Of a stretch of 64,000 nt of DNA, positions 14,425 to 29,017 are shown piece after piece. Source of the stretch: Oncomelania hupensis. Its lineage: Eukaryota; Mollusca; Gastropoda; Littorinimorpha; Pomatiopsidae. Both the position numbers and the translations under genes were made by a program. The notes beneath the pieces are model-generated. The model had not been told where the DNA came from. It ran no database searches and saw only the letters and a list, made by a program, of their open reading frames with translations. Numbering within the stretch: position 1 is the stretch's first letter; each line of letters starts with the position of its first letter. The DNA lies in NCBI GenBank assembly GCA_036898135.1, contig CM072517.1, positions 67,737,604 to 67,801,603 on the forward strand, read 5' to 3'.

Positions 14425-14632
14425 ATGCACAGTGCAAGGAGGTAGAAGAAGAGGGACACCGAACAAGAGGTGGGAGGACAACATTCGAGAATGGACTGGT
14501 TTGACACTGAGCGAAATTATTAGGGTTGCTGAGGACAGGGAAAGATGGAGTACGCTGGTTAAACGATCATCTGTGGTGCCCCAACGACCTTCGAGTTACG
14601 GGATAGGGTAGAATAGGATAGGATTATCACAG
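14425..14632 (+). pseudogene. RTE LINE 3'-terminal fragment
   Basis: About 200 bp encoding the very C-terminus of the RTE ORF (RWEDNIREWTGL, DRERW, SSVVP), ending in GGGATAGGGTAGAATAGGAT. Heavily 5'-truncated. Confidence 0.85.
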
Positions 14633-14937
14633 TCACACACACACACACACACAGACACACACACACACTGTAACAAAAGGTGTGGAAAGGAACACGCACA
14701 CAAAGACCCACCCACCCTCCACCCATCCGCGAGACGCACAGATACCTCTCCTCCCCAAATATACGAGAGCATGTGCACAACACACGGACAAACCACACGC
14801 ACACACACACCCACATTTGTTACTTTGAAAAATCCATATCCAGCCCGAAACAGAATTAGCCTAGATGTATCTCTTAACACATCATGCACACACACATACA
14901 TACATACACACACAAACACTCACACAAACCCACTTGT
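14633..14937. repeat. (AC)n-rich region
   Basis: AC dinucleotide tract at 14633-14670 and degenerate AC/CATA runs to about 14937. Open frames here are low-complexity. Confidence 0.9.
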
Positions 14938-15299
14938 TATTTTGGAAGATCCAGCCCGACACTAAACTAAAATGCAACAGAATAGAATAGAATAGAATTT
15001 CCGCTAGAATACCATTCTGCATGAATGTGACCTATATAACACATGAATGCGTCGTAGCAATGTTGTATTTCTGAGAACAGTGACCAAACCCTGCAAACTT
15101 GGTAAACATGCATTACTTGTTTGTGCGAGATTGACGTACACAGCGCTTTAAGGCCGGTCTCTTTCTGGTAAAACACTGCTAAAGTTTAATTGCAACAATT
15201 AAACCGGAGGACGAGGGTGGAGGGGAGTAGGGGTAGGGCAGTGGGAGGAGGGGAGTGGAAGAAGAGTTAGGAGATGGAGACAAGTAAGACATGCAAGGA

Positions 15300-15452
15300 G
15301 GTGAAGAAGAAAAGTAGCATGGAAGAAGAAGAAAAAGTAGAAAAAGAAGAAGAAGAAGTAGAAGAAGAAGAAGAAGAAGTAGAAGAAGTAGAAGGAGAAG
15401 AAGTAGAAGTAGAAGAAGAAGAAGAAGAAGTAGAAAAAGAATAAGAAGAAGT

Positions 15453-15483
<31 letters not shown>

Positions 15484-15517
15484 GAAGAAGAAGAAGAAGA
15501 AGAAGAAGAAGAAGAAG

Positions 15518-15549
<32 letters not shown>

Positions 15550-15690
15550 GAAGAAGAAGTAGAAGAAGAAGGAGAAGAAGAAGTAGAAGAAGGAGAAGAA
15601 GAAGAATAAGAAGAAGAAGAAGAAGAAGAAGAAGACAAGGAAGAGGTGGTGGAAGAACTCAGGGCGAGAAGAAGAAGAAGAGGAGGAGGA
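15300..15690. repeat. (GAA)n with GTAGAA variants
   Basis: About 390 bp of purine-rich GAA repeats with regular GTAGAAGAA interruptions. Long homopurine runs could form triplex DNA. Open frames encode poly-Phe or poly-Ser and are artefacts. Confidence 0.95.
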
Positions 15691-15830
15691 GATAAAGTAC
15701 AACTAGAGGGGTGAAGGAAGAGAATGACACATAAGAACACAAGAACTAAAGGAAGAAATAAAGGAAGAAGTCATTAATAAATGACCGTTAAACAGTAAAC
15801 AATTAATTTAAAAAAAAGTAGCAGCAACGT

Positions 15831-16052
15831 CACCAGTTCATCAGGCCTTGCAAAGACCATCTTGCAAGACACACTGCAAGGAGTTAGAAGTAGAAGGAGA
15901 CCGAAAATGAGGTGGTAGGACAACATTCGAGAACGGACTGGCTTGAAGTCATCAGGGTTGCTGAGGACAGAGAAAGCTGGAGTATGCTGGTTAAACGATC
16001 ATCTGTGGTGCCTCAACGACCTCAGAGTTACGGGATAGGATAGGATACGACC
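15831..16052 (+). pseudogene. RTE LINE 3'-terminal fragment
   Basis: Starts at CACCAGTTCATCAGGCCTTG and ends with ACGGGATAGGATAGGATA. It carries the C-terminal domain with substitutions and deletions relative to the long copy. The words CCGTTAAACAGTAAACAAT occur on both sides (about 15784 and 16050), so the target site is probably duplicated there. Confidence 0.85.
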
Positions 16053-16089
16053 GTTAAACAGTAAACAATAAATGTAAAAAAGTAGCAGC

Positions 16090-16091
16090 AA

Positions 16092-16156
<65 letters not shown>

Positions 16157-16250
16157 AGTATGTATATATATATATATGTTTGTATGTGTGTATGTTTGTA
16201 TGGATGTAAGTACCGTGTGTGTGTGAGTGTGTGTGTATGTGTGTGTGTAT
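16090..16250. repeat. (GCA)n, (GTA)n and GT-rich tract
   Basis: Short GCA run, about 55 bp of GTA repeats, then TA and GT dinucleotide-rich sequence. Confidence 0.9.
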
Positions 16251-16737
16251 ACATGTTGAAGTGTTTTGTAAAATTTAAAATATTTATGTACTTATGTATT
16301 CATTTGTTATTTATTACTAACTATGCAGTTTTATTTGATTTGATTCCTTCAAACATGTCCCTCTCGTTATTAAACCAGCACGTTAATTATCGATGACGCC
16401 AGAGAAAAAAAGGAAATGACGGCGACGACGACGTTGACGATAAAATAAGGCAAGTTTGCGATCTCTCTAATCGTATGATCGATATGACCCGGATGCAGGA
16501 TGAGCCATTTTCATTTCATCTTTGATAAATAATTGACCAATCAGCACTCAGCTTATTTCCCAAGGCAGTTTCATTGATGAAACAACCGGGTTTGTTTTTT
16601 TTTTTTAAATCAAAAGAAGAGCTTAGCTAAAAATGGTGCACTGTATTGAGTGGTCTTATTGTTGTCGATATTTAGCATTCTGTTGGCATATGGATCGACT
16701 TACTTTTCTGGATTTTTCAAAGCGTGTTTTCTCTGTT

Positions 16738-16795
16738 TGTGTGTCTGTCTGTCTCTTTCTCTTTATCTCTCTATTTCTCTCTGTCTGTCTCTCTG

Positions 16796-16860
<65 letters not shown>

Positions 16861-16889
16861 TATCCTTGCAAAATAAAATTGTTATCTTA

Positions 16890-16978
<89 letters not shown>

Positions 16979-17132
16979 GTCACTGTCTTTCTCTGTCTGC
17001 CTGTTTCTGTCTCTCTCTCTGTCTTTTTGTCTCTATCTCTCTTTCTTTCTCTTTATCTCTCTGTCATTATCTCTGTTTGCCTGTCTGTCTGCCTCTCTCT
17101 GTCTCCGTCTTTCTGTCTGTCTGTCTGTCTGT
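16738..17132. repeat. (TC)n / CTGT-rich pyrimidine region
   Basis: Two long TC tracts (about 16798-16855 and 16893-16973) within degenerate TCTG/TCTT repeats. Open frames of Ser-Leu repeats are artefacts. Confidence 0.95.
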
Positions 17133-17280
17133 CCCTTGTCATGTTCTTCAGATTAATTATAATAAACCGAAGGGCAATATTCGATGCCCAAACACTGGTT
17201 TAATGATGGAAAGAAATTGTGTAGATTGAGATGAATTACCCAAAACTTAATGATTTCATGTCCGTGATGATGATTCATAA

Positions 17281-17547
17281 GTGTTTGTTTGTGTGTGTGT
17301 GGGTGCGTGTGTGTGTGTGAGGGAGAGTGTGTGTTCCTGTGTGCGTATGAATGTGTAGCCTATCTGCGAGCGCGCGCGAGTGTGTGTCTGATGTGTAGGG
17401 AGAATAATAATGGTAGGCCTATTTAAATACCGCTTTCCCCTTATATTTAACGGAATGCAGGATGAGTGATAACGATCTCGCGTGCGTAGGTGTGGGTGTA
17501 GGTGTGTGTGTTTGTATGAGAGAAAGAGGCGGCACAGAAATAAAAAC

Positions 17548-17579
<32 letters not shown>

Positions 17580-17612
17580 CGAGAGACAGACAGACAGACA
17601 GACAGAGACAGC
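17281..17612. repeat. GT-rich and GA/GACA-rich tracts
   Basis: Degenerate GT tracts at 17283-17390 and GA plus CAGA tracts at 17551-17610, with about 140 bp of non-repetitive DNA between them. Confidence 0.85.
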
Positions 17613-18344
17613 AGGAATGGAAAAGGAGGGGAATGAGAAATAACGAGCGTAAATCGATTTCACCAAAAATGACCTTAAAGCGGATATGAATGAATGCACT
17701 ACTGCCTGAGGTCAAAGTTGAGAGGACGAGGGGTCAGCGCGCGCCACAGTAAGAACGCTAATCGGTAAAGGGGAATCCCCTAGATCTCCATCCTTCGGAG
17801 GAGTGGCGAACTTTCGGGCCGATCATGACGTGTCGAAAAGTAATTTTGGTTTAATGGTCCCGCCCGCCTATTCAGCATGAGTGTAAGATTTTAAATCAAC
17901 GAACAATGATAATGATGGTTTACGTTTTGCTTTGGATTTTTCTATTGCGTTATGGATCTATTAGTTCGCTTCTGTTCGTTGTTTAGCCTTACTGCAAGAT
18001 TAAACTTACGGGCGCTGGTTGATGGCAGTTAGTTTGCATTTCGTGTTTTTGGGTTTCTTACAGGTTTTAAATGCTACTCGTGGGATACACGTTCTGGGGA
18101 AAAGACTGATTTGGAGGGGATGGTAGAGAGGAGGGTTGGGGGTTGGCGTAGGAGGTGAACTTGCAGGAGAGAGAACAATGAGCAGGATAAAAAGAGGAAG
18201 GACACAAGTCCGGTCAAAGAAGAAGAAAAAGAGAAGAGAATGACGACGGTGGATGAAAAAAAAAAGAAGTGAAAACCAACTTAAATAAAATTTAAACATA
18301 CGCTCACACACACACACACACACACAGATAGGGTAGCGATAGGT
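17613..18344. other. Stretch without recognised gene
   Basis: No gene recognised. An AC tract lies at 18306-18326. A minus-strand frame at 18006-18359 is pyrimidine-biased and shows no domain. Confidence 0.45.
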
Positions 18345-18500
18345 TTGTGGCCATGGCACAGACCTTGTGTACGTGTGTCTTGGACAACGTGGGTTCGAAT
18401 CCTGACTTCAGCAAACTATGGTGTGCAATGCTGGATATTAATAGACAGCGCCTTGAGAAGCTCTTTTAACTTGTAAGTGCGCTATATAAGAACAATCCCT
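18345..18500 (+). mobile_element. tRNA-derived SINE (family D), 5' part decayed
   Basis: Contains the B box GGTTCGAATCC, the body words TTCAGCAAACTAT and CAGCGCCTTGAGAAGCTC, and the end GTGCGCTATATAAGAACAAT. It matches the - strand copy at 11700-11872. Confidence 0.8.
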
Positions 18501-18734
18501 TTCCTTTTCTTGCACGCACACACACATAACACTCACACACACAATTGACATACACTCTCCCTCTCTCTTTCATCTCTCTTATACACCACACGAATACACA
18601 CACACACAAACACACCTCACATGCCCACAGCCGAGGATACGTAATATTACATGACTTTCCCGAAATGCCACATACGTTGTGCTGACAATGGGTCATTTTT
18701 CGTCCCTATTTTTACGTACTTTGCAGTGTTTGAA

Positions 18735-18772
18735 CCCTCACCCTAACCCTAACCCAGCCCTAACCCTAACGG
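18735..18772. repeat. Interstitial telomere-like repeat
   Basis: Four CCCTAA units in two blocks split by an AGC-type interruption. It is similar to the tract at 8411-8433. Confidence 0.8.
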
Positions 18773-18873
18773 ATCATTGTTCTGACGTCAAAACAAGTAG
18801 GCATGTCAATACAAAGTTATGTAGATGTTCACTGACTTGTCCAGATAACACGGTGTAAGTATACCCAAACATA

Positions 18874-18875
<2 letters not shown>

Positions 18876-18925
<50 letters not shown>

Positions 18926-19155
18926 ATCTCTCTCTCTCTCTATCTCACACGCATACACACACATCACACACCACACACACACAGCACACACACATTCTAT
19001 CACACACACATTTTGACAACTGTATTATAAACTAAACTGTTAACTTTAACAACGTTCTAATGAACTCAGACTATCTCTCTCCCCCACTCCCTCTCTTTCT
19101 CCCTCTCTCACGCACACACATGACACATGCACTCTCTCTATCTCTCTCTCACACT
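18876..19155. repeat. (AC)n and TC/AC-rich region
   Basis: A pure AC tract of about 46 bp at 18877-18922, then degenerate CACA and TCTC tracts. Confidence 0.9.
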
Positions 19156-22585
<3,430 letters not shown>

Positions 22586-22587
<2 letters not shown>

Positions 22588-22840
22588 CCGCACTGTTTCA
22601 AAAGGTGGTTGATAGTTGAAAATTGTAAAGTTGAAAGTGAAAAGTGGGGAGTGGAAAAAGCGATTGTATGCAGTTGTTGATGTTCGCTGAATAAAGTTGG
22701 TAAACTACATACAACGACTTTGCCTTGTTGCTGAATGAGCAGGCTGCGTGGATAAACGAATCTGAGTTACACTTTATCAGGTTTCAAGCATCGGGGTTGA
22801 ATCAACTGATTAAAAAAAAAAACAACATCGAGTATTACAC
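22586..22840 (+). repeat. Dispersed LTR-like repeat (family Y), copy 1
   Basis: Starts TGCCGCACTGTTTCAAAA and contains AAGCGATTGTATGCAGTTGT, a GCTGAATAAAG polyadenylation-like signal, CTACATAC and AGCATCGGGGTTGAATCAAC. It matches 54555-54820 over its whole length and 33288-33412 in part. Copy 2 is preceded by a TATA-like ACTATATAAG, which suggests an LTR or a Pol II-transcribed element. No coding part is attached. Confidence 0.65.
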
Positions 22841-23088
22841 ACTTTTGGGAAGGAAAGGGTGCAGCGTTGGGATAAGAGGTAGGGTGGGGGGGGGGGGGGT
22901 ATGAAAGTTGCAGCTACCGAAGAAATGTGTGCTACTACCGGTTGTCTGCATGTCAACAGTCCATGACGCTCACAGGAATTAGCGGCTGGCCAAGATCTCT
23001 ATAGCGCGATCGAGGCTATGATTACATTAGTGTGGTGACGTGGCATCTTCATGATGATACTTCCATGACTTCTAGCGGGTTGTTGCAG

Positions 23089-23261
23089 ACCCATCACACG
23101 GGCTCACGCCTTGCGTGGCAAGGTGTTCAGCAAGTTCATCGCCATCGCCCACAACTACGAGGTGGACCGCGTGCCTGACATGTTTGTGGCTGGGGTGGCG
23201 GCTCACTCCCTGGACTACCGCAGGTCCGCTGGCGGCTCCATCCGAGGCTACCGCTATTCAG
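23089..23261 (+). CDS. FOXRED2: FOXRED2-like oxidoreductase, internal exon a
   Basis: The exon follows the acceptor TTGTTGCAG and is read in frame from 23090. It encodes VDRVPDMFVAGVAAHSLDYR and then RSAGG...GYRYS, the conserved C-terminal FAD-binding segment of FOXRED2-type flavoproteins, where an Asp/Ser-rich loop and a Gly-Gly turn contact FAD. FOXRED2 is an ER-lumenal flavoprotein linked to ER-associated degradation. The predicted donor is CAG followed by GCAAGT: a non-canonical but known GC-AG type that leaves phase 1, exactly what the next exon needs (Ala codon G+CT). The sequence is GC-rich compared with its surroundings. Upstream exons with the N-terminal dinucleotide-binding fold were not found in the window. 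Confidence 0.65.
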
Positions 23262-23300
23262 GCAAGTCAGGGTGTGCGCGATTGCATACATGGTAGGGTG

Positions 23301-24458
23301 TATGGGGCGCCATGTGTCCATTTATTCTATGTGACTATTCTATACATAGAATAAATTCTATGCACATAGAAAGCATTCTATGCACACAAAAAGCATTCAT
23401 TAGTTGAAATTCCATTTATAAAAAAGAAACCAATATTGTAAGTCATAGAATAAAATTCTTTGTATAGAATAACATTCTATAATATAGTGTAAAATTCTAT
23501 GTCCATAATACAATTCTATGTATAGAATAACATTTTATAATAGAGAATAAGATTCTATGTATGTAATACAATTCTATATTATAGAATGCACTTGTATGCA
23601 TAGAATTGTATTCTATAACATAGAATGAATTCTATTACAAAGAATGGATTCTATAACATAGAATTTATTCTATGTGCATACAATTCATTCTATAATATAG
23701 AATGAATTCTTTAACATAAAAAAATTATATGACATAAAATGAATTCTATGTGCATAGAATAAATTGTATAACATAGAATGAATTCTATAAATAAAGAATG
23801 AATTCTATATGCATAGAATGAATTTTATAGCATAGAATGAATTCTATGACATAGAATTTATTCTATGACATAGAATGAATTCTATAGGCATAGAATGAAT
23901 AGTATAACATAGAATGAATAAGATGACATAGAATGAATTCTATGACATAGAATGAATTCTATAACATAGAATGCATTCTATAGCATAGAATGAATTCTAT
24001 GACATAGAATTTATTCTATACCATAGAATGAATTCTATAACATAGAATGAATTCTATAGCATAGAATGAATTCTATGACATAGAATTTATTCTATAGCAT
24101 AGAATGAATTCTATGTTACAGAATGAATCCTATGTCATAGAATTCATTCTATGCTATAGAATTCATTCTATGCTATAGAATAAATTCTATGTCATAGAAT
24201 TCATTCTTTGCTATAGAATTCATTCTATGTTATAGAATTCATTCTATGTCATAGAATTCATTCTATGTCATCTTATTCATTCTATGTTATACTATTCATT
24301 CTATGCTATAGAATTCATTCTATGTCATAGAATTCATTCTATGTCATAGAATTCATTCTATGTCATAGACTTCATTCTATGTTATAGAATGAAATCAATA
24401 TATACACTTTTTTTAAATAGTAAAAACTGGGGCACTGTCAAGGTATAGAGAACATTTT
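23301..24458 (+). repeat. Left long terminal inverted repeat
   Basis: Pairs with 26203-27360. Outer part: about 60 bp of unique sequence with the GGCGCC core. Middle: tandem TAGAATGAATTCTATGACA-type units whose orientation makes each unit a small palindrome. Inner end: CTGTCAAGGTATAGAGAACA at about 24436-24455. Confidence 0.85.
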
Positions 24459-25160
24459 TATTGCATGGGACTGTATTGCAGAGAGATATACACATTGCCA
24501 CATCCCATCACCACACCACATCACTCTACATCACACTGCACCACAAATGTGATGGGTAGGTGTGGTGGAGTGATTAGGTTATGTGACGATGTGGTCTGAT
24601 TCACTGCTTTTAAGGCATAATAGAACTGTATTGCAGATACATACATACACATTACCACATCACATCACCACACTACATCACTCTAAATCACACCACACTG
24701 CACCACAAATGTGATGGGTGGGAGGGGTGGGGTGATTAGATTATGTGATGTGATTCACTGATGCCATGATATGTGCTGTCTGCTGCAATGTGTAGATGTG
24801 CTGCTGCTGTGATGTCGGCTGATGTGATGTGATGATTTGTTGATATGATGTGATTTTATGTGGTGGTGCGTTTTCACGATGATGGTGATGAAGCAATGTG
24901 ATGCAGTGATGTGATGTGATCGATGTGGTGATGATGCGATGTGGTGATGTGTCATACAATATCTTTTTTTAAATTCTAAATTTTGTTACAATTTATTAGT
25001 TGTGTTTTTTAATTTTATGTGAATGAAATGAATTATATGTATATAGAATTAATTGTATAACACAGCAAGAATTGTATGACATAAAATTCATTTTTTTAAC
25101 ATAAAATGGATTTTATTCGCAACACTGAATACATTCTATTTTCATAGAATTGTTTTTTAA
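24459..25160. repeat. Two-copy CACATCAC repeat and GATGTGATG tract
   Basis: Two degenerate copies of a roughly 140-bp unit (about 24465-24600 and 24625-24755) share CTGTATTGCAGA, CACATCAC and CTGCACCACAAATGTGATGG. They are followed by a GATG-rich tract to about 24950 and decayed AGAAT-type units. Confidence 0.75.
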
Positions 25161-25465
25161 CATTTGGTGCACATAGAATGCATTCTATGTTATAGAATGT
25201 TCATTCTATAACATAGAATGTTCATTCTATAACATAGGATCCATTCTATAACATAGAATGTTCATTCTATAACATAGAATGGTCATTCTATAACATAGAA
25301 TGGTCATTCTATAACATAGAATGTTCATTCTATAACATAGAATCCATTGTATAACATAGAATCCATTGTATAACTTAGAATGTTCATTCTATAACATAGT
25401 ATCCATTCTATAACATAGAATGTTCATTCTATAACATAGAATGCTCATTCTATGCGCTACTAGGT
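25160..25465. repeat. Internal AGAATGTTCATTCTATAACAT array
   Basis: About 14 tandem units of roughly 20-21 bp, each a near-palindrome around GAATG(TT/GT)CATTC. It is related to but distinct from the arm repeat, so a second amplification took place inside the element. Confidence 0.85.
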
Positions 25466-26017
25466 CATTCTATGTGAAGCGAGGCTGTGACGTATAAAGA
25501 GACACGTGGAGCCTTGCACGCGCGGGAGAACTGAAGAAATGGCTGACGTACCAAGCGCTTTGCGGCTTTATCAGACATCATAATTTCGTGAACAAGCATT
25601 TAGGTTTCTTGATGCGGACGACTTCGACGGTATAATTAGTGTGAATAGATCGCTTAGCAATAAAAATAATTGACGTCACACCCTCCCCCCCCCCCCCTCC
25701 GCCTCTGCGTGCTTGCTTTTTTCATTACAATGTGCTGAGGTTCTGTAAGGGTTTATAGTGACAAAATCTAATTAAATAATCAGTTCTTTTCGCTCAATAC
25801 CGAAGAAATAACCGTACTGTACACTCATAAAAAGCAATAATTAATATATTTAAAGGTCGAATATTGCTATACAACTCTGAGACATAATAAATGAAAGGTT
25901 CATAAAGCTGAATATTGCAAAAAATCTATTTCACCCCAAGCGGCCCCCCAGGGCGCTATGCACAAAGACGTGGCGGCCACGTGCTGCGGGAATAACACAG
26001 CGTGATCGAGTTTGAAA

Positions 26018-26248
26018 ATGGTGAAGTACTGTGCTGCGTTTGGATGCTCTAACTCCGACGTAAAACCTTTCTGCAAAAAAAAGAACATTTCCTTTCATCG
26101 ATTTCCACTTCATGTCGTCAACTCTAAACTGAATGTCAGTGACAAATCGCTCTGTAATCATTATTGCACGAGTGTGCTATGTTCAAAACATCACAATATC
26201 CCAAAATGTTCTCTATACCTTGACAGTGCCCCAGTTTTTCCTATTTAA
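26018..26248 (+). CDS. THAP-type zinc finger ORF in long-TIR element
   Basis: The frame starts with ATG and encodes MVKYCAAFGCSNSDVK, then FCKKKNISFHRFP. This matches the start of a THAP DNA-binding domain: N-terminal Met, C-x4-C pair, basic stretch, and the F-H-x-F-P motif. The Trp and second zinc-ligand pair expected about 25-40 residues later do not follow convincingly, so the frame is either an exon with a missed donor near 26110 or a truncated relic. The last codons run into the right inverted repeat. THAP domains bind DNA sequence-specifically in P-element-type transposases and host regulators. Confidence 0.6.
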   Translation: MVKYCAAFGCSNSDVKPFCKKKNISFHRFPLHVVNSKLNVSDKSLCNHYCTSVLCSKHHNIPKCSLYLDSAPVFPI

Positions 26249-27360
26249 AAAAAGTTTTTATATTGATTTCATTCTATAACATAGAATGAATTCTATGACA
26301 TAGAATGAATTCTATGACATAGAATGAATTCTATAGCATAGAATGAATAGTATAACATAGAATGAATAAGATGACATAGAATGATTTCTATGACATAGAA
26401 TGAATTCTATAATATAGAATGAATTCTATGACATAGAATGAATAATATGAGATAGAATTTATTCTATAGCATAGAATGAATTCTATAACATAGAATGAAT
26501 TATATAGCATAGAATGAATTCTATGACATAGAATTCATTCTGTAACATAGAATTCATTCTATGCTATAGAATAAATTCTATGTCATAGAATTCATTCTAT
26601 GCTATAGAATTCATTCTATGTTATAGAATTCATTCTATGTCATAGAATTCATTCTATGTCATAGAATTCATTCTATGTCATAGAATTCATTCTATGTCAT
26701 CTTATTCATTCTATGTTATACTATTCATTCTATGCCTATAGAATTCATTCTATGTCATAGAATGAATTCTATGTCATAGAATTCATTCTATGCTATAAAA
26801 TTCATTCTATGCATATAGAATTCATTCTTTATTATAGAATTCATTATATGTTATACAATTTATTCTATGCACATAGAATTCATTTTATGTCATATAATTT
26901 ATTTTATGTTAAAGAATTCATTCTATGTTATAGAATGAATTCTATGCGTATAGAATGAATTCTATGTCATGCAATTTATTTTATTTTAAAGAATTCATTC
27001 TATGTTATAGAATTCATTCTTTGTAATAGAATTCATTCTATGTTATAGAATATAATTCTATGCATACAAGTGCATTCTATAATATAGAATTGTATTACAT
27101 ACATAGAATATTATTCTCTATTATAAAATGTTATTCTATACATAGAATTGTATTATGGACATAGAATTTTACACTATATTATAGAATGTTATTCTATACA
27201 AAGAATTTTATTCTATGACTTACAATATTGGTTTCTTTTTTATAAACGGAATTTCAACTAATGAATGCTTTTTGTGTGTATAGAATGCTTTCTATGTGCA
27301 TAGAATTTATTCTATGTATAGAATGGTCACATAGAATAAATGGACACATGGCGCCCCATA
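26203..27360 (-). repeat. Right long terminal inverted repeat
   Basis: Reverse complement of 23301-24458 and the same length. Visible differences are mostly single substitutions and one-unit changes in the tandem part, so the arms have stayed similar or been homogenised. Confidence 0.85.
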
Positions 27361-27548
27361 GGGTGCACCTTACTGTCTCCACACTAAAGATACGGCAGTG
27401 GCTCGGCTGGAGCACGCACACTTCACAGGGGCATTTACCAAGTAGAATGGATCCTTCATAGCAAAGAAGTAGTGGATCATCGATCCATAGCACAGTGGAT
27501 AGCAGTAGTACGTAAGCTTATATATGTATATATAAAAAACGGATTGCA

Positions 27549-28888
27549 CACAGGCGCTCGTATCTGGACACAGGGGCGGCTATGACGCGTCTCCCTTTCC
27601 ACCATTTATGACAAGCACTTGAGCAAAACGATTACACAGATACCAAAGACTCTGTACACAATAACCCGTCAAATATCAAAAGGCTAACGTTCCAGGAAAT
27701 AATTAGTTTACAAAGTACTGTTAATTTTGCTTCCCTGAAGGAAAAAAGGGGTGGGAGTTACTGACTTTATGTGGCATTTGCCACCATTGTGGAAAGAGTA
27801 TTGGGATTATAACTTGATCTATAGAGACATTCTACTGCTACCGCTGTGCTATATAAGATCCACTATCTCTTTGATATCCATGGTTAATGCCCCTTTGGAC
27901 ACACGCTTTGACTTCCACGGTAAAGGGCGACTGTTTCACCTATTCAGAGTGACGGATTCTTTTAATATTCACAGTGAGTGTTGCCAACCTGAAAAAATAA
28001 GCTTGCAACGACAGCAAAGAATAAGCTTACCTTTTCCAAAAGCACAGTTTTTATAAGGAACCGATACATTCCATTCGTGTACGCGTCTATTAATACTTGC
28101 GATATGTGACTGAAAAAAGCATTGCACTGTCAAAGAGCTGCTTTTTTGACCATCAAATTATTTCATGAAATGTAGCCAAATTTATTCTGAATTGGTTTTA
28201 TTTCATCTCCGTAATGCGGAAGGTCACGGGCACTGCTCATAGGTTCGGGAGCCGCATTTGGTCCCAAGCGCACTGACAAGAAGAAGACTAGATTACGAAC
28301 AGACACTGGATAACACCACACAATAAAAGCAGCGAAGAATTAAGCTATAATAAAAACAATTAATTCATACAACACCTTCTTTAGTTGTTTTTTTTTAAAA
28401 ATTAGTTTATGACGGATTCTTTCATTCTCAACATCGAATATATAAAGCAGATTAGGCAAATATGATTACATCAAAATTTAAATTCTGCATCACTAATATT
28501 TAATCTATCAATGGCTAATAGTCCTAATTATTTTCAAATAAATTATAAAATGCAAACTTTAAGTTAAATTAATATTACCGACCTTCACACAAAATAAAAT
28601 ATCTAAAATAATAAATTCTCACACACGTTTTGAAGCATTACTATTATAATTGACAATTGTTACTCTAGCTACCTCAAGTTACTGCCAATACCAAACTTTA
28701 TTACAATTAAATGTAGATAAAAACTACCACAACATATTCACATAACTCTGCCCGACGGGCGCATGTATATCGGATACGCGAGCGCCCATGCCTGTGACGC
28801 GTCTCCCTTTGGTTATCTATAATAGATAACCAAAAGGGAGACGCATCACAGGCATAGGCGCTCGCGTGTCCAGATACAAGCGCCTGTG
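27549..28888. mobile_element. 1.34-kb inverted-repeat element
   Basis: Left end CACAGGCGCTCGTATCTGGA and right end (reverse complement) CACAGGCGCTTGTATCTGGA match, continuing as GACAC...GGC.TATG...ACGCGTCTCCCTTT. No flanking duplication is clear, so the exact boundary is uncertain. Inside, 27751-28056 is an open frame with a GTGAGTG donor-like site, and 27966-28096 matches the dispersed repeat at 7905-8035. No transposase domain was recognised. Confidence 0.6.
28755..28888. repeat. Near-perfect hairpin at element end
   Basis: Left arm ATACGCGAGCGCCCATGCCT...CTCCCTTTGGTTATCTAT pairs with right arm ATAGATAACCAAAAGGGAGA...GGCGCTCGCGTGTCC, with almost no loop. The right terminal repeat thus exists as an inverted dimer. 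Confidence 0.8.
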
Positions 28889-29017
28889 CTCTGCTCTAAC
28901 TTCATCCAAAACGAGTCAGAAAACTATCACAATGATGAAATCGTTTATAAATGTAATTCGTCTGCTTCAACCTAGTCCTTTCAATCTCTATCGCATTCAG
29001 ATCCGAAACGTTTGGGA

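Larger units (their letters stand above)
23301..27360. mobile_element. 4,060-bp DNA element with 1,158-bp inverted repeats
   Basis: Both ends begin TATGGGGCGCCATGTGTCCA and are reverse complements of each other. The arms run 23301-24458 and 26203-27360, each 1,158 bp. A 5-bp direct repeat GGGTG flanks the element at 23296-23300 and 27361-27365, which fits a target-site duplication. The arms are filled with an AGAATGAATTCTATG-type palindromic unit. The 1,744-bp centre holds a related array at about 25160-25465, a TATA-like GACGTATAAAGAGAC at about 25490, and a THAP-domain ORF at 26018-26248. It sits in the large intron of the FOXRED2-like gene. The family is unknown to me: long TIRs recall foldback elements, and THAP domains are found in P-type and Kolobok transposases. 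Confidence 0.8.

Noticed and set aside
15199..15740. Long poly-Phe/poly-Ser frames
   Set aside because: GAA microsatellite artefacts.
16633..17229. 198-codon Ser/Leu frame
   Set aside because: TC dinucleotide repeats with two alternative long frames in the same place.
23335..24400. CRISPR-like array of regularly spaced palindromes
   Set aside because: Units are contiguous with no unique spacers, the context is eukaryotic, and the array is a transposon arm.
24741..24959. His/Ser-rich frames as metal-binding peptides
   Set aside because: GATG-type low-complexity repeat inside the long-TIR element.
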